A stretch of DNA of 64,000 nucleotides from Datura wrightii (lineage: Eukaryota > Streptophyta > Magnoliopsida > Solanales > Solanaceae), in contig JASDFA010000002.1 in assembly GCA_035772735.1 (NCBI GenBank), forward strand, positions 186,001 through 250,000. The letters run 5' to 3'. The notes beneath the pieces were generated by a model. The model was not told where the DNA came from and searched no databases. It saw only the letters and a program-made list of their open reading frames with translations. Positions 9,972 through 23,521 of the stretch are shown here, in pieces; the first letter of the stretch is position 1, and every line of letters begins with the position of its first letter. Made by a program: the position numbers and the translations under genes.

Positions 9972-10946
9972 CGCTGTTACACCCCGTAAAATTCTAGCAT
10001 ATAGATGGCCTATTCGCGTGTTGGTTAAGAGTATTTGAAATATATACATGCTAGAAAAAGGCACGGGGAAAGATTGGACAACCGGCAAGTCGGCGCGTCG
10101 CAAGGCAAAATGCGACTTATAAAACGCATTCCAGGAATGCTACTTATAAATCGCATTTCTGAAATGCGACTTATAAATCGCATTCCTGAATGCGATTTAT
10201 TGTTTCTATTATATATAAGCCCCACTTCGGTTTAAATCAATTCATTACGGTAATCAGTAAGGAATCAGTATAGTACAAAAAGTGATCAGAATTTAGATAG
10301 TCCTATCATTTCGTTTGATCGGCATCACTATTTTTTGCATAAACGAGAATTTACGATTTTCGCGATTTTTGGTATGTGTTAGCTCTTTATTAACAAAATA
10401 AGAACTGCCGAAATGCAAGTCTTTTGATGAGATCTTACATAATGTTGTTAAAACTGTAATATAATCGACGGAAAAATAGTTTATTAGAGGCATATTATAT
10501 AAATGATCATAACTTTGGGCTGGATTATCCGTTTTACGCGATTTTTTTTTTCATTTTGTGTATTTTTTCGAGATCTATCTCGACAAACCGCCGAAAGGCG
10601 GTTTGGCCGAGCCATTTTTCTAAAATATGCCTCTATCGCACTCATTTCAAAATATTTCCCAATATGGGTGACAATTTTAATTTAAAAACTGGTCCTAACG
10701 ACCCACCACAACCGACACCACCATGGCAAGCGACCATGGTAGGCCAGCACTACCACCACTAATCTCTAGGATTTTATTTATATCATAAGGATAAGCATAG
10801 GTGTTTTAGTTTAAATTTTCTATCGCTGGGCATTCATCGATGGGCGTTGGGTCTCGACATAGGTTAGCATGTGACATCCGATGTCGTCCGGTCTGTCGAG
10901 ACTAGCATAGTGCACCTATGTTGCTAACTTTCAAACTTTTCAGTGC
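9972..10946 (+). mobile_element. Cassette 5: 975 bp, 3 palindromic units
   Basis: Three 27-bp units; the last lacks the perfect palindrome (TTATAAATCGC instead of TTATAAGTCGC). It has CCCGTAAAATTC at the LTR-like start, TATATACATG for TACATACATG, and CCCAATATGGG before the small frame. Confidence 0.8.
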
Positions 10947-13582
10947 GTGTTAGCCCAGGGATTTCTGGATATTTGATCGACCGCCTCCGTTCGGCCCCAA
11001 ATTTTGGCTGTGCACAGCCTGCGGGGCCTGGTGACGGGCGCCCTATCATTTCGTTTGATCGGCATCACTATTTTTTGCATAAATGAGAATTTACGATTTT
11101 CTCGATTTTCGGTGTATGTTAGCACACGGATTTTTCGAGATTCAATCGACCGCCTCCGTTCGGCCCCAAATTTTGGCTGTGCGCAGCCTGCGGGGCCTGG
11201 TGACGGGCGCCCTGTCATTTCTTTTGATCGGCATCACTATTTTTTGCAGAAATGACAATTTACGATTTTCTCGGTTTTCGGTGAATGTTAGCCCACGGAT
11301 TTTTCGAGATTCGATCGACCGCCTCCGTTCGGCCCCAAATTTTGGCTGTGCGCAGCCTGCGGGGCCTGGTGACGGGCGCCCTGTCATTTCTTTTGATCGG
11401 CATCACTATTTTTCAAACAAATGACAATTTACGATTTTCTCGATTTTCGGTGTATGTTAGCCCACGGATTTTTGGAGATGTGATCGACCGTCTCCGTTTG
11501 GCCCCAAATTTTAGCTGTGCGCAGCCTGCGGGGCCTAGTGACGGGCGCCCTATCATTTCATTCGATCGGCATCACTATTTTTTGTATAAATGAAAATTTA
11601 CGATTTTCTCGATTTTCGGTGAATGTTAGCCCACGGATTTCTGGAGATTCGATCGACCGCCTCCGTTCGCTCCCAAATTTTGGTCGTGCGCAGCCTGCGG
11701 GGCCTGGTGACGAGCGCCCTATCAACTCGTTTGATGGGCATCACTATTTTTCGCATAAATGACAATTTACAATTTTCTCGGTTTTCGGTGTATGTTAGCC
11801 CATGGATTTTTGGAGATGTGATCGACCGTCTCCGTTTGGCCTGAAATTTTTGCTGTGCGCAGCCTGCGGGGCCTGGCAACGGGCGCCCTGTCATTTCGTT
11901 TGATCGGCATCACTATTTTTCAAACAAATGACAATTTACGATTTTCTCGATTTTCGGTGTATGTTAGCCCACGAATTTTTGGAGATGTGATCGACCGTCT
12001 CCGTTTGGCCCCAAATTTTGGCTGTGCGCAGCCTGCGAGGCCTAGTGACGGGCGCCCTATCATTTCATTCGATCGGCATCACTATTTTTTGCATAAATGA
12101 AAATTTACGATTTTCTCGATTTTCGGTGAATGTTAGCCCACGGATTTCTGGAGATTCGATCGACCGCCTCCGTTCGCCCCCAAATTTTGGTCGTGCGCAG
12201 CCTGCGGGGCTTGGTGACGGGCGCCCTATCAACTCGTTTGATGGGCATCACTATTTTTCGCATAAATGATAATTTACGATTTTCTCGGTTTTCGGTGTAT
12301 GTTAGCCCACGGATTTTTGGAGATGTGATCGACCGTCTCCGTTTGGCCTGAAATTTTTGCTGTGCGCAGCCTGCGGGGCCTGGTAACGGGCGCCCTGTCA
12401 TTTCGTTTGATCGGCATCACTATTTTTCAAACAAATGACAATTTACGATTTTCTCGATTTTCGGTGTATGTAGGCCACGGATTTTTGGAGATGTGATCGA
12501 CCGTCTCCGTTTGCCCCCAAATTTTGGCTGTGCGCAGCCTGCGGGGCCTGCTGACGAGCGCCCTATCATTTCTTTTGATCGGCATCACTATTTTTCAAAC
12601 AAATGATAATTTACGATTTTCTCGATTTTCGGTGTATGTTAGCCCACGGATTTTTGGAGATGTGATCGACCGTCTCCGTTTGGCCCCAAATTTTGGCTGT
12701 GCACAGCCTGCAGGGCCTGGTGACGGGCACCCTATCATTTCGTTTGATCGGCATCACTATTTTTCGCATAAATGAGAATTTATGATTTTCTCGATTTTCG
12801 GTGTATGTTAGCACACGGATTTTTCGAGATTCAATCGACCGCCTCCGTTCTGCCCCAAATTTTGGCTGTGCGCAGCCTGCGGGGCCTGGTGACGGGCGCC
12901 CTATCATTTCTTTTGATCGGCATCACTATTTTTTGCAGAAATGACAATTTATGATTTTCTCGGTTTTCGGTGTATAGCCCACGGATTTTTCGTCATTCGA
13001 TCGACCGCCTCCGTTCGGCCCCAAATTTTGGCTGTGCGAAGCCTGCGGGGCCTGGTGACGGGCGCCTTGTCATTTCGTTTGATCGGCATCACTATTTTTC
13101 AAGCAAATGACAATTTACGATTTTCTCGATTTTCGGTGTATGTTTGCCCACGGATTTTTGGAGATGTGATTGACCGTCTCCGTTTGGCCCCAAATATTGG
13201 CTGTGCGCAGCCTGCGGGTCCTAGTGACGGGCGCTCTATCAATTCGTTTGATCGGCATCACTATTTTTTGCGTAAATGACAATTTACGATTTTCTCGGTT
13301 TTCGGTGAATGTTAGCCCACGGATTTCTGGAGATTTGATCGACCGCCTCCGTTCGCCCCCAAATTTTGGCCGTGCGCAGCCTGCGGGGCCTGGTGACGGG
13401 CGCCCTATCAACTCGTTTGATGGGCATTACTATTTTTCGCATAAATAACAATTTACGATTTTCTCGGTTTTCGGTGTATGTTAGCCCACGGATTTTTGGA
13501 GATGTGATCGACCGTCTCCGTTTGGCCTCAAATTTTTGCTGTGCGGGGCCTGGTGACGGGCGCCCTATCATTTCGTTTGATC
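10947..13582 (+). repeat. Satellite block 5 (15.6 monomers)
   Basis: A longer block with the additional subtypes TTGGCCTGAAATTT and GGCCTGGTAACGGG repeated twice at a spacing of three monomers (about 507 bp), at roughly 11.85 and 12.36 kb. This shows local trimer duplication. Small deletions occur at 12472 (GTATGTAGGCC) and 12973 (GTGTATAGCCC). Confidence 0.92.
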
Positions 13583-14531
13583 CGCTGTTACACCCCGTAA
13601 ATTTCTAGCATATAGATGGCCTATTCGCGTGTTGGTTAAGAGTATTTGAAATACATACATGCTAGAAAAAGGCACGGGGAAAGATTGGACAACCGGCAAG
13701 TCGGCGCGTCGCAAGGCAAAATGCGACTTATAAAACGCATTCCAGGAATGCGACTTATAAGTCGCATTCACTGAATGCGATTTATTGTTTCTATTATATA
13801 TAAGCCCCACTTCGGTTTTAAATCAATTCATTACGGTAATCAGTAAGGAATCAGTATAGTACAGAAAGTGATCAGAATTTAGATAGTCCTATCATTTCGT
13901 TTGATCGGCATCACTATTTTTTGCATAAACGAGAATTTACGATTTTCGCGATTTTTGGTATGTGTTAGCTCTTTATTAACAAAATAAGAACTGCCGAGAT
14001 GCAAGTCTTTTGATGAGATCTTACATAATGTTGTTAAAACTGTAATATAATCGACGGAAAAATAGTTTATTAGAGGCATATTATATAAATGATCATAACT
14101 TTGGGCTGGATTATCCGTTTTACGTGATTTTTTTTTCATTTTGTGTATTTTTTCGAGATCTATCTCGACAAACTGCCGAAAGGCGGTTTGGCCGAGCCAT
14201 TTTTCTAAAATATGCCTCTATCGCACTCATTTCAACATATTTCCCGATATGGGTGACAATTTTAATTTAAAAACTGGTCCTAACGACCCACCACAACCGA
14301 CACCACCATGGCAAGCGACCATGGTAGGCCAGCACTACCACCACTAATCTCTAGGATTTTATTTATATCATAAGGATAAGCATAGGTGTTTTAGTTTAAA
14401 TTTTCTATCGCTGGGCATTCATCGATGGGCGTTGGGTCTCGACATAGGTTAGCATGTGACATCCGATGTCGTCCGGTCTGTCGAGACTAGCATAGTGCGC
14501 CTATGTTGCTAACTTTCAAACTTTTCAGTGC
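13583..14531 (+). mobile_element. Cassette 6: 949 bp, 2 palindromic units
   Basis: Standard anatomy. The second hairpin has one stem mismatch (AAACTGCCGAAAGGCGGTTT), shared with cassettes 7, 11 and 14. Confidence 0.8.
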
Positions 14532-17171
14532 GTGTTAGCCCAGAGATTTCTGGATATTTGATCGACCGCCTCCGTTCGGCCCCAAATTTTGGCTGTGCAC
14601 AGCCCGCGGGGCCTGGTGACGGGCGCCCTATCATTTCGTTTGATCGGCATCACTATTTTTCGCATAAATGAGAATTTACGATTTTCTCGATTTTCGGTGT
14701 ATGTTAGCACACGGATTTTTTGAGATTCAATCGACCGCCTCCGTTCGGCCCTAAATTTTGGCTGTGCGCAGCCTGCGGGGCCTGGTGACGGGCGCCCTGT
14801 CATTTCTTTTGATCGGCATCACTATTTTTTGCAGAAATGACAATTTACAATTTTCTCGGTTTTCGGTGAATGTTAGCCCACGGATTTTTCGAGATTCGAT
14901 CGACCGCCTCCGTTCGGCCCCAAATTTTGGCTGTGCGCAGCCTGCGGGGCCTGGTGACGGGCGCCCTGTCATTTCTTTTGATCGGCATCACTATTTTTCA
15001 AACAAATGACAATTTACGATTTTCTCAATTTTCGGTGTATGTTAGCCCACAGATTTTTGGAAATGTGATCGACCGTCTCCGTTTGGCCCCAAATTTTGGC
15101 TATGCGCAGCCTGCAGGGCCTAGTGACGGGCGCCCTATCATTTCATTCGATCGGCATCACTATTTTTTGCATAAATGAAAATTTACGATATTCTCGATTT
15201 TCAGTGAATGTTAGCCCACGGATTTCTGGAGATTCGATCGACCGCCTCCGTTCGCCCCCAAATTTTGGTCGTGCGCAGCCTGCGGGGCCTGGTGACGGGC
15301 GCCCTATCAACTCGTTTGATGGGCATCACTATTTTTCAAATAAATGACAATTTACGATTTTCTCGGTTTTCGGTGTATGTTAGCCCACGGATTTTTGGAG
15401 ATGTGATCGACCGTCTCCGTTTGGCCTGAAATTTTTGTTGTGCGCAGCCTGCGGGGCCTGGTAACGGGCGCCCTGTCATTTCGTTTGATCGGCATCACTA
15501 TTTTTCAAACAAATGACAATTTACGATTTTCTCGATTTTCGGTGTATGTTAGCCCACGGATTTTTGGAGATGTGATCGACCGTCTCCGTTTGGCCCCAAA
15601 TTTTGGCTGTGCGCAGCCTGCGGGGCCTAGTGACGGGCGCCCTATCATTTCATTCGATCGGCATCACTATTTTTTGCATAAATGAAAATTTACGATTTTC
15701 TCGATTTTCGGTGAATGTTAGCCCACGGATTTCTGGAGATTCGATCGACCGCCTCCGTTCGCCCCCAAATTTTGGTCGTGCGCAGCCTGCGGGGCCTGGT
15801 GACGGGCGCCCTATCAACTCGTTTGATGGGCATCACTATTTTTCGCATAAATGACAATTTACGATTTTCTCGATTTTCGGTGTATGTTAGCCCACGGATT
15901 TTTGGAGATGTGATCGACCGTCTCCGTTTGGCCTGAAAATTTTGCTGTGCGCAGCCTGCGGGGCCTGGTAACGGGCGCCCTGTCATTTCGTTTGATCGGC
16001 ATCACTATTTTTCAAACAAATGACAATTTACGATTTTCTCGATTTTCGGTGTATGTTAGCCCACGGATTTTTGGAGATGTGATCGACCGTCTCCGTTTGC
16101 CCCCAAATTTTGGCTGTGCGCAGCCTGCGGGGCCTGGTGACGGGCGCCCTATCATTTCTTTTGATCGGCATCACTATTTTTCAAACAAATGATAATTTAC
16201 GATTTTCTCGATTTTCGGTGTATGTTAGCCCACGGATTTTTGGAGATGTGATCGACCGTCTCTGTTTGGCCCCAAATTTTGGCTGTGCGCAGCCTGCAGG
16301 GCCTGGTGACGGGCGCCCTATCATTTCGTTTGATCGGCATCACTATTTTTCGCATAAATGAGAATTTATGATTTTCTCGATTTTTGGTGTATGTTAGCAC
16401 ACGGATTTTTCGAGATTCAATCGACCGCCTCCGTTAGGCCCCAAATTTTGGCTGTGCGCAGCCTGCGGGGCCTGGTGACGGGCGCCCTATCATTTCTTTT
16501 GATCGGCATCACTATTTTTTGCAGAAATGACAATTTACGATTTTCTCGGTTTTCGGTGTATGTTAGCCCACGGATTTTTCGTGATTCGATCGACCGCCTT
16601 CGTTCGGCCCCAAATTTTGGCTGTGCGAAGCCTGCGGGGCCTGGTGACGGTCGCCTTGTCATTTTGTTTGATAGGCATCACTATTTTTCAAGCAAATGAC
16701 AATTTACGATTTTCTCGATTTTCGGTGTATGTTTGCCCACGGATTTTTGGAGATGTGATCGACCGTCTCCGTTTGGCCCCAAATTTTGGCTGTGCGCAGC
16801 CTGCGGGGCCTAGTGACGGGCGCTCTATCAATTCGTTTGATCGGCATCACTATTTTTTGCGTAAATGACAATTTATGATTTTCTCGATTTTCGGTGAATG
16901 TTAGCCCACGGATTTCTGGAGATTTGATCGACCGCCTCCGTTCGCCCCCAAATTTTGGCCGTGCGCAGCCTGCGGGGCCTGGTGACGGGCGCCCTATCAA
17001 CTCGTTTGATGGGCATTACTATTTTTCGCATAAATGACAATTTACGATTTTCTCGGTTTTCGGTGTATGTTAGCCCACGGATTTTTGGAGATGTGATCGA
17101 CCGTCTCCGTTTGGCCTCAAATTTTTGCTGTGCGGGGCCTGGTGACGGGCGCCCTATCATTTCGTTTGATC
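14532..17171 (+). repeat. Satellite block 6 (15.6 monomers)
   Basis: Shares private variants (CGGCCCTAAATTTTGG near 14750 and GGCTATGCGCAGCCTGCAGGG near 15100) with block 11 at a constant shift of 15521 bp. It also has trimer-spaced TTGGCCTGAAA monomers. Confidence 0.92.
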
Positions 17172-18120
17172 CGCTGTTACACCCCGTAAATTTCTAGCAT
17201 ATAGATGGCCTATTCGCATGTTGGTTAAGAGTATTTGAAATACATACATGCTAGAAAAAGGCACGGGGAAAGATTGGACAACCGGCAAGTCGGCGCGTCG
17301 CAAGGCAAAATGCGACTTATAAAACGCATTCCAGGAATGCGACTTATAAGTCGCATTCACTGAATGCGATTTATTGTTTCTATTATATATAAGCCCCACT
17401 TCGGTTTTAAATCAATTCATTACGGTAATCAGTAAGGAATCAGTATAGTACAGAAAGTGATCAGAATTTAGATAGTCCTATCATTTCGTTTGATCGGCAT
17501 CACTATTTTTTGCATAAACGAGAATTTACGATTTTCGCGATTTTTGGTATGTGTTAGCTCTTTATTAACAAAATAAGAACTGCCGAGATGCAAGTCTTTT
17601 GATGAGATCTTACATAATGTTGTTAAAACTGTAATATAATCGACGGAAAAATAGTTTATTAGAGGCATATTATATAAATGATCATAACTTTGGGCTGGAT
17701 TATCCGTTTTACGCGATTTGTTTTTCATTTTGTGTATTTTTTCGAGATCTATCTCGACAAACTGCCGAAAGGCGGTTTGGCCGAGCCATTTTTCTAAAAT
17801 ATGCCTCTATCGCACTCATTTCAACATATTTCCCGATATGGGTGACAATTTTAATTTAAAAACTGGTCCTAACGACCCACCACAACCGACACCACCATGG
17901 CAAGCGACCATGGTAGGCCAGCACTACCACCACTAATCTCTAGGATTTTATTTATATCATAAGGATAAGCATAGGTGTTTTAGTTTAAATTTTCTATCGC
18001 TGGGCATTCATCGATGGGCGTTGGGTCTCGACATAGGTTAGCATGTGACATCCGATGTCGTCCGGTCTGTTGAGACTAGCATAGTGCGCCTATGTTGCTA
18101 ACTTTCAAACTTTTCAGTAC
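17172..18120 (+). mobile_element. Cassette 7: 949 bp, 2 palindromic units
   Basis: Standard anatomy with two 27-bp units and the AAACTGCC hairpin variant. CGCGATTTG interrupts the usual T-run and the cassette ends CAGTAC instead of CAGTGC. Confidence 0.8.
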
Positions 18121-19409
18121 GTGTTAGCCCAGGGATTTCTGGATATTTGATCGACCGCCTCCGTTCGGCCACAAATTTTGGCTGTGCACAGCCCGCGGGG
18201 CCTGGTGACGGGCGCCCTATCATTTCGTTTGATCGGCATCACTATTTTTCGCATAAATGAGAATTTACGATTTTCTCGATTTTCGGTGTATGTTAGCACA
18301 CAGATTTTTCGAGATTCAATCGACCGCCTCCGTTCGGCCCCAAATTTTGGCTGTGCACAGCCTGCGGGGCCTGGTGACGGGCGCCCTGTCATTTCTTTTG
18401 ATCGGCATCACTATTTTTTGCAGAAATGACAATTTACGATTTTCTCGGTTTTCGGTGAATGTTAGCCCACGGATTTTTCGAGATTCGATCGACCGCCTCC
18501 GTTCGGCCCCAAATTTTGGCTGTGCGCAGCCTGCGGGGCCTGGTGACGGGCGCCCTGTCATTTCTTTTGATCGGCATCACTATTTTTCAAAAAAATGACA
18601 ATTTACGATTTTCTCGATTTTCGGTGTATGTTAGCCCACGGATTTTTGGAGATGTGATCGACCGTCTCCGTTTGGCCCCAAATTTTGGCTGTGCGCAGCC
18701 TGCGGGGCCTAGTGACGGGCGCCCTATCATTTCATTCGATCGGCATCACTATTTTTTGCAGAAATGACAATTTACGATTTTCTCGGTTTTCGGTGTATGT
18801 TAGCCCACGGATTTTTCGTGATTCGATCGACCGCCTCCGTTCGGCCCCAAATTTTGGCTGTGCGAAGCCTGCGGGGCCTGGTGACGGGCGCCTTGTCATT
18901 TCGTTTGATCGGCATCACTATTTTTCAAGCAAATGACAATTTACGATTTTCTCGATTTTCGGTGTATGTTTGCCCACGGATTTTTGGAGATGTGATCGAC
19001 CGTCTCCGTTTGGCCCCAAATTTTGGCTGTGCGCAGCCTGCGGGGCCTAGTGACGGGCGCTCTATCAATTCGTTTGATCGGCATCACTATTTTTTGCGTA
19101 AATGACAATTTACGATTTTCTCAATTTTCGGTGAACGTTAGCCCACGGATTTCTGGAGATTTGATCGACCGCCTCCGTTCGCCCCCAAATTTTGGCCGTG
19201 CGCAGCCTGCGGGGCCTGGTGACGGGCGCCCTATCAACTCGTTTGATGGGCATCACTATTTTTTTGCATAAATGACAATTTACGATTTTCTCGGTTTTCG
19301 GTGTATGTTAGCCCACGGATTTTTGGAGATGTGATCGACCGTCTCCATTTGGCCTCAAATTTTTGCTGTGCGGGGCCTGGTGACGGGCGCCCTATCATTT
19401 CATTTGTTC
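18121..19409 (+). repeat. Satellite block 7 (7.6 monomers)
   Basis: The only block of this length. It ends in a variant junction, CATTTGTTCCGCTG instead of CGTTTGATCCGCTG. Confidence 0.92.
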
Positions 19410-20440
19410 CGCTGTTACACCCCGTAAATTTCTAGCATATAGATGGCCTATTCGCGTGTTGGTTAAGAGTATTTGAAATACATACATGCTAGAAAAAGGC
19501 ACGGGGAAAGATTGGACAACCGGCAAGTCGGCGCGTCGCAAGGCAAAATGCGACTTATAAAACGCATTCCAGGAATGCGACTTATAAAACGCATTCCAGG
19601 AATGCGACTTATAAAACGCATTCCAGAAATGGGACTTATAAATCGCATTTCTGAAATGCGACTTATAAGTCGCATTCACTGAATGCGATTTATTGTTTCT
19701 ATTATATATAAGCCCCACTTCGGTTTTAAATCAATTCATTACGGTAATCAGTAAGGAATCAGTATAGTACAGAAAGTGATCAGAATTTAGAGAGTCCTAT
19801 CATTTCGTTTGATCGGCATCACTATTTTTTGCATAAACGAGAATTTACGATTTTCGCGATTTTTGGTATGTGTTAGCTCTTTATTAACAAAATAAGAACT
19901 GCTGAGATGCAAGTCTTTTGATGAGATTTTACATAATGTTGTTAAAACTGTAATATAATCGACGGAAAAATAGTTTATTAGAGGCATATTATATAAATGA
20001 TCATAACTTTGGGCTGGATTATCCGTTTTACGCGATTGTTTTTTTCATTTTGTGTATTTTTTCGAGATCTATCTCGACAAACCGCCGAAAGGCGGTTTGG
20101 CCGAGCCATTTTTCTAAAATATGCCTCTATCGCACTCATTTCAACATATTTCCCAATATGGGTGACAATTTTAATTTAAAAACTGGTCCTAACGACCCAC
20201 CACAACCGACACCACCATGGCAAGCGACCATGGTAGGCCAGCACTACCACCACTAATCTCTAGGATTTTATTTATATCATAAGGATAAGTATAGGTGTTT
20301 TAGTTTAAATTTTCTATCGCTGGGCATTCATCGATGGGCGTTGGGTCTCGACATAGGTTAGCATGTGACATCCGATGTCGTCCGGTCTGTCGAGACTAGC
20401 ATAGTGCGCCTATGTTGCTAACTTTCAAACTTTTCAGTGC
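19410..20440 (+). mobile_element. Cassette 8: 1031 bp, 5 palindromic units
   Basis: Carries five 27-bp units, the largest number in the window together with cassette 16. Two nearly identical TTATAAAACGC units and an ATGGGAC variant suggest local unit duplication. It has GATTTAGAGAG for GATTTAGATAG. Confidence 0.8.
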
Positions 20441-22573
20441 GTGTTAGCCCAGGGATTTCTGAATAGTTGATCGACCGCCTCCGTTCGGCCCCAAATTTTG
20501 GCTGTGCACAGCCCGCGGGGCCTGGTGACGGGCGCCCTATCATTTCGTTTGATCGGCATCACTATTTTTCGCATAAATGAGAATTTATGATTTTCTCGAT
20601 TTTCGGTGTATGTTAGCACACTGATTTTTCGAGATTCAATCGACCGCCTCCGTTCGGCCCCAAATTTTGGCTGTGCGCAGCCTGCGGGGCCTGGTGACGG
20701 GCGCCCTGTCATTTCTTTTGATCGGCATCACTATTTTTTGCAGAAATGACAATTTACGATTTTCTCGGTTTTCGGTGAATGTTAGCCCACGGATTTTTTG
20801 AGATTCGATCGACCGCCTCCGTTCGGCCCCAAATTTTGGCTGTGCGCAGCCTGCGGGGCCTGGTGACGGGCGCCCTGTCATTTCTTTTGATCGGCATCAC
20901 TATTTTTCAAACAAATGACAATTTACGATTTTCTCGATTTTCGGTGTATGTTAGCCCACGGATTTTTGGAGATGTGATCGACCGTCTCCGTTTGGCCCCA
21001 AATTTTGGCTGTGCGCAGCCTGCGGGGCCTAGTGACGGGCGCCCTATCATTTCATTCGATCGGCATCACTATTTTTTGCATAAATGAAAATTTACGATTT
21101 TCTCGATTTTCGGTGAATGTTAGCCCACGGATTTCTGGAGATTCGATCGACCGCCTCCGTTCGCCCCCAAATTTTGGTCGTGCGCAGCCTGCGGGGCCTG
21201 GTGACGGGCGCCCTATCAACTCGTTTGATGGGCATCACTATTTTTCGCATAAATGACAATTTACGATTTTCTCGGTTTTCGGTGTATGTTAGCCCACGCA
21301 TTTTTGGAGATGTGATCGACCGTCTCCGTTTGGCCTGAAATTTTTGCTGTGCGCAGCCTGCGGGGCCTGGTAACGGGCGCCCTGTCATTTCGTTTGATCG
21401 GCATCACTATTTTTCAAACAAATGACAATTTACGATTTTCTCGATTTTCGGTGTATGTTAGCCCACGGATTTTTGGAGATGTGATCGACCGTCTCCGTTT
21501 GCCCCCAAATTTTGGCTGTGCGCAGCCTGCGGGGCCTGGTGACGGGCGCCCTGTCATTTCTTTTGATCGGCATCACTATTTTTCAAACAAATGACAATTT
21601 ATGATTTTCTCGATTTTCGGTGTATGTTAGCCCACGGATTTTTGGAGATGTGATCGACCGTCTCCGTTTGGCCCCAAATTTTGGCTGTGCGCAGCCTGCA
21701 GGGCCTGGTGACGGGCGCCCTATCATTTCGTTTGATCGGCATCACTATTTGTCGCATAAATGAGAATTTATGATTTTCTCGATTTTCGGTGTATGTTAGC
21801 ACACGGATTTTTCGAGATTTAATCGACCGCCTCCGTTCGGCCCCAAATTTTGGCTGTGCGCAGCCTGCGGGGCCTGGTGACGGGCGCCCTGTCATTTCTT
21901 TTGATCGGCATCACTATTTTTTGCAGAAATGACAATTTACAATTTTCTCGGTTTTCGGTGTATGTTAGCCCACGGATTTTTCGTGATTCGATCGACCGCC
22001 TCCGTTCGGCCCCAAATTTTGGCTGTGCGAAGCCTGCGGGGCCTGGTGACGGGCGCCTTGTCATTTCGTTTGATCGGCATCACTATTTTTCAAGCAAATG
22101 ACAATTTACGATTTTCTCGATTTTCGGTGTATGTTTGCCCACGGATTTTTGGAGATGTGATCGACCGTCTCCGTTTGGCCCCAAATTTTGGCTGTGCGCA
22201 GCCTGCGGGGCCTAGTGACGGGCGCTCTATCAATTCGTTTGATCGGCATCACTATTTTTTGCGTAAATGACGATTTACGATTTTCTCGGTTTTCGGTGAA
22301 TGTTAGCCCACGGATTTCTGGAGATTTGATCGACCGCATCCGTTCGCCCCCAAATTTTGGCCGTGCGCAGCCTGCGGAGCCTGGTGACGGGCGCCCTATC
22401 AACTCGTTTGATGGGCATCACTATTTTTTGCATAAATGACAATTTACGATTTTCTCGGTTTTCGGTGTATGTTAGCCCACGGATTTTTGGAGATGTGATC
22501 GACCGTCTCTGTTTGGCCTCAAATTTTTGCTGTGCGGGGCCTGGTGACGGGCGCCCTATCATTTCGTTTGATC
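20441..22573 (+). repeat. Satellite block 8 (12.6 monomers)
   Basis: Member of the recurrent 12.6-monomer class. Its first monomer has the private change GAATAGTTGATC. Confidence 0.92.
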
Positions 22574-23521
22574 CGCTGTTACACCCCGTAAATTTCTAGC
22601 ATATAGATGGCCTATTCGCGTGTTGGTTAAGAGTATTTGAAATACATACATGCTAGAAAAAGGCACGGGGAAAGATTGGACAACCGGCAAGTCGGCGCGT
22701 CGCAAGGCAAAATGCGACTTATAAAACGCATTCCAGGAATGCGACTTATAAATCGCATTCACTGAATGCGATTTATTGTTTCTATTATATATAAGCCCCA
22801 CTTCGGTTTTAAATCAATTCATTACGGTAATCAGTAAGGAATCAGTATAGTACAGAAAGTGATCAGAATTTAGATAGTCCTATCATTTCGTTTGATCGGC
22901 ATCACTATTTTTTGCATAAACGAGAATTTACGATTTTCGCGATTTTTGGTATGTGTTAGCTCTTTATTAACAAAATAAGAACTGCCGAGATGCAAGTCTT
23001 TTGATAAGATCTTACATAATGTTGTTAAAACTGTAATATAATCGACGGAAAAATAGTTTATTAGAGGCATATTATATAAATGATCATAACTTTGGGCTGG
23101 ATTATCCGTTTTACGCGATTTTTTTTTTCATTGTGTATTTTTTCGAGATCTATCTCGACAAACCGCCGAAAGGCGGTTTGGCGGAGCCATTTTTCTAAAA
23201 TATGCCTCTATCGCACTCATTTCAACATATTTCCCAATATGGGTGACAATTTTAATTTAAAAACTGGTCCTAACGACCCACCACAACCAACACCACCATG
23301 GCAAGCGACCATGGTAGGCCAGCACTACCACCACTAATCTCTAGGATTTTATTTATATCATAAGGATAAGCATAGGTGTTTTAGTTTAAATTTTCTATCG
23401 CTGGGCATTCATCGATGGGCGTTGGGTCTCGACATAGGTTAGCATGTGACATCCGATGTCGTCCGGTCTGTCGAGACTAGCATAGTGCGCCTATGTTGCT
23501 AACTTTCAAACTTTTCAGTGC
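22574..23521 (+). mobile_element. Cassette 9: 948 bp, 2 palindromic units
   Basis: Two units, the last with TTATAAATCGC and so no perfect palindrome. TTCATTGTGTATT lacks the usual extra TTT, and GGCGGAGCC replaces GGCCGAGCC. The small frame has the same silent CCA codon as cassette 3. Confidence 0.8.
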
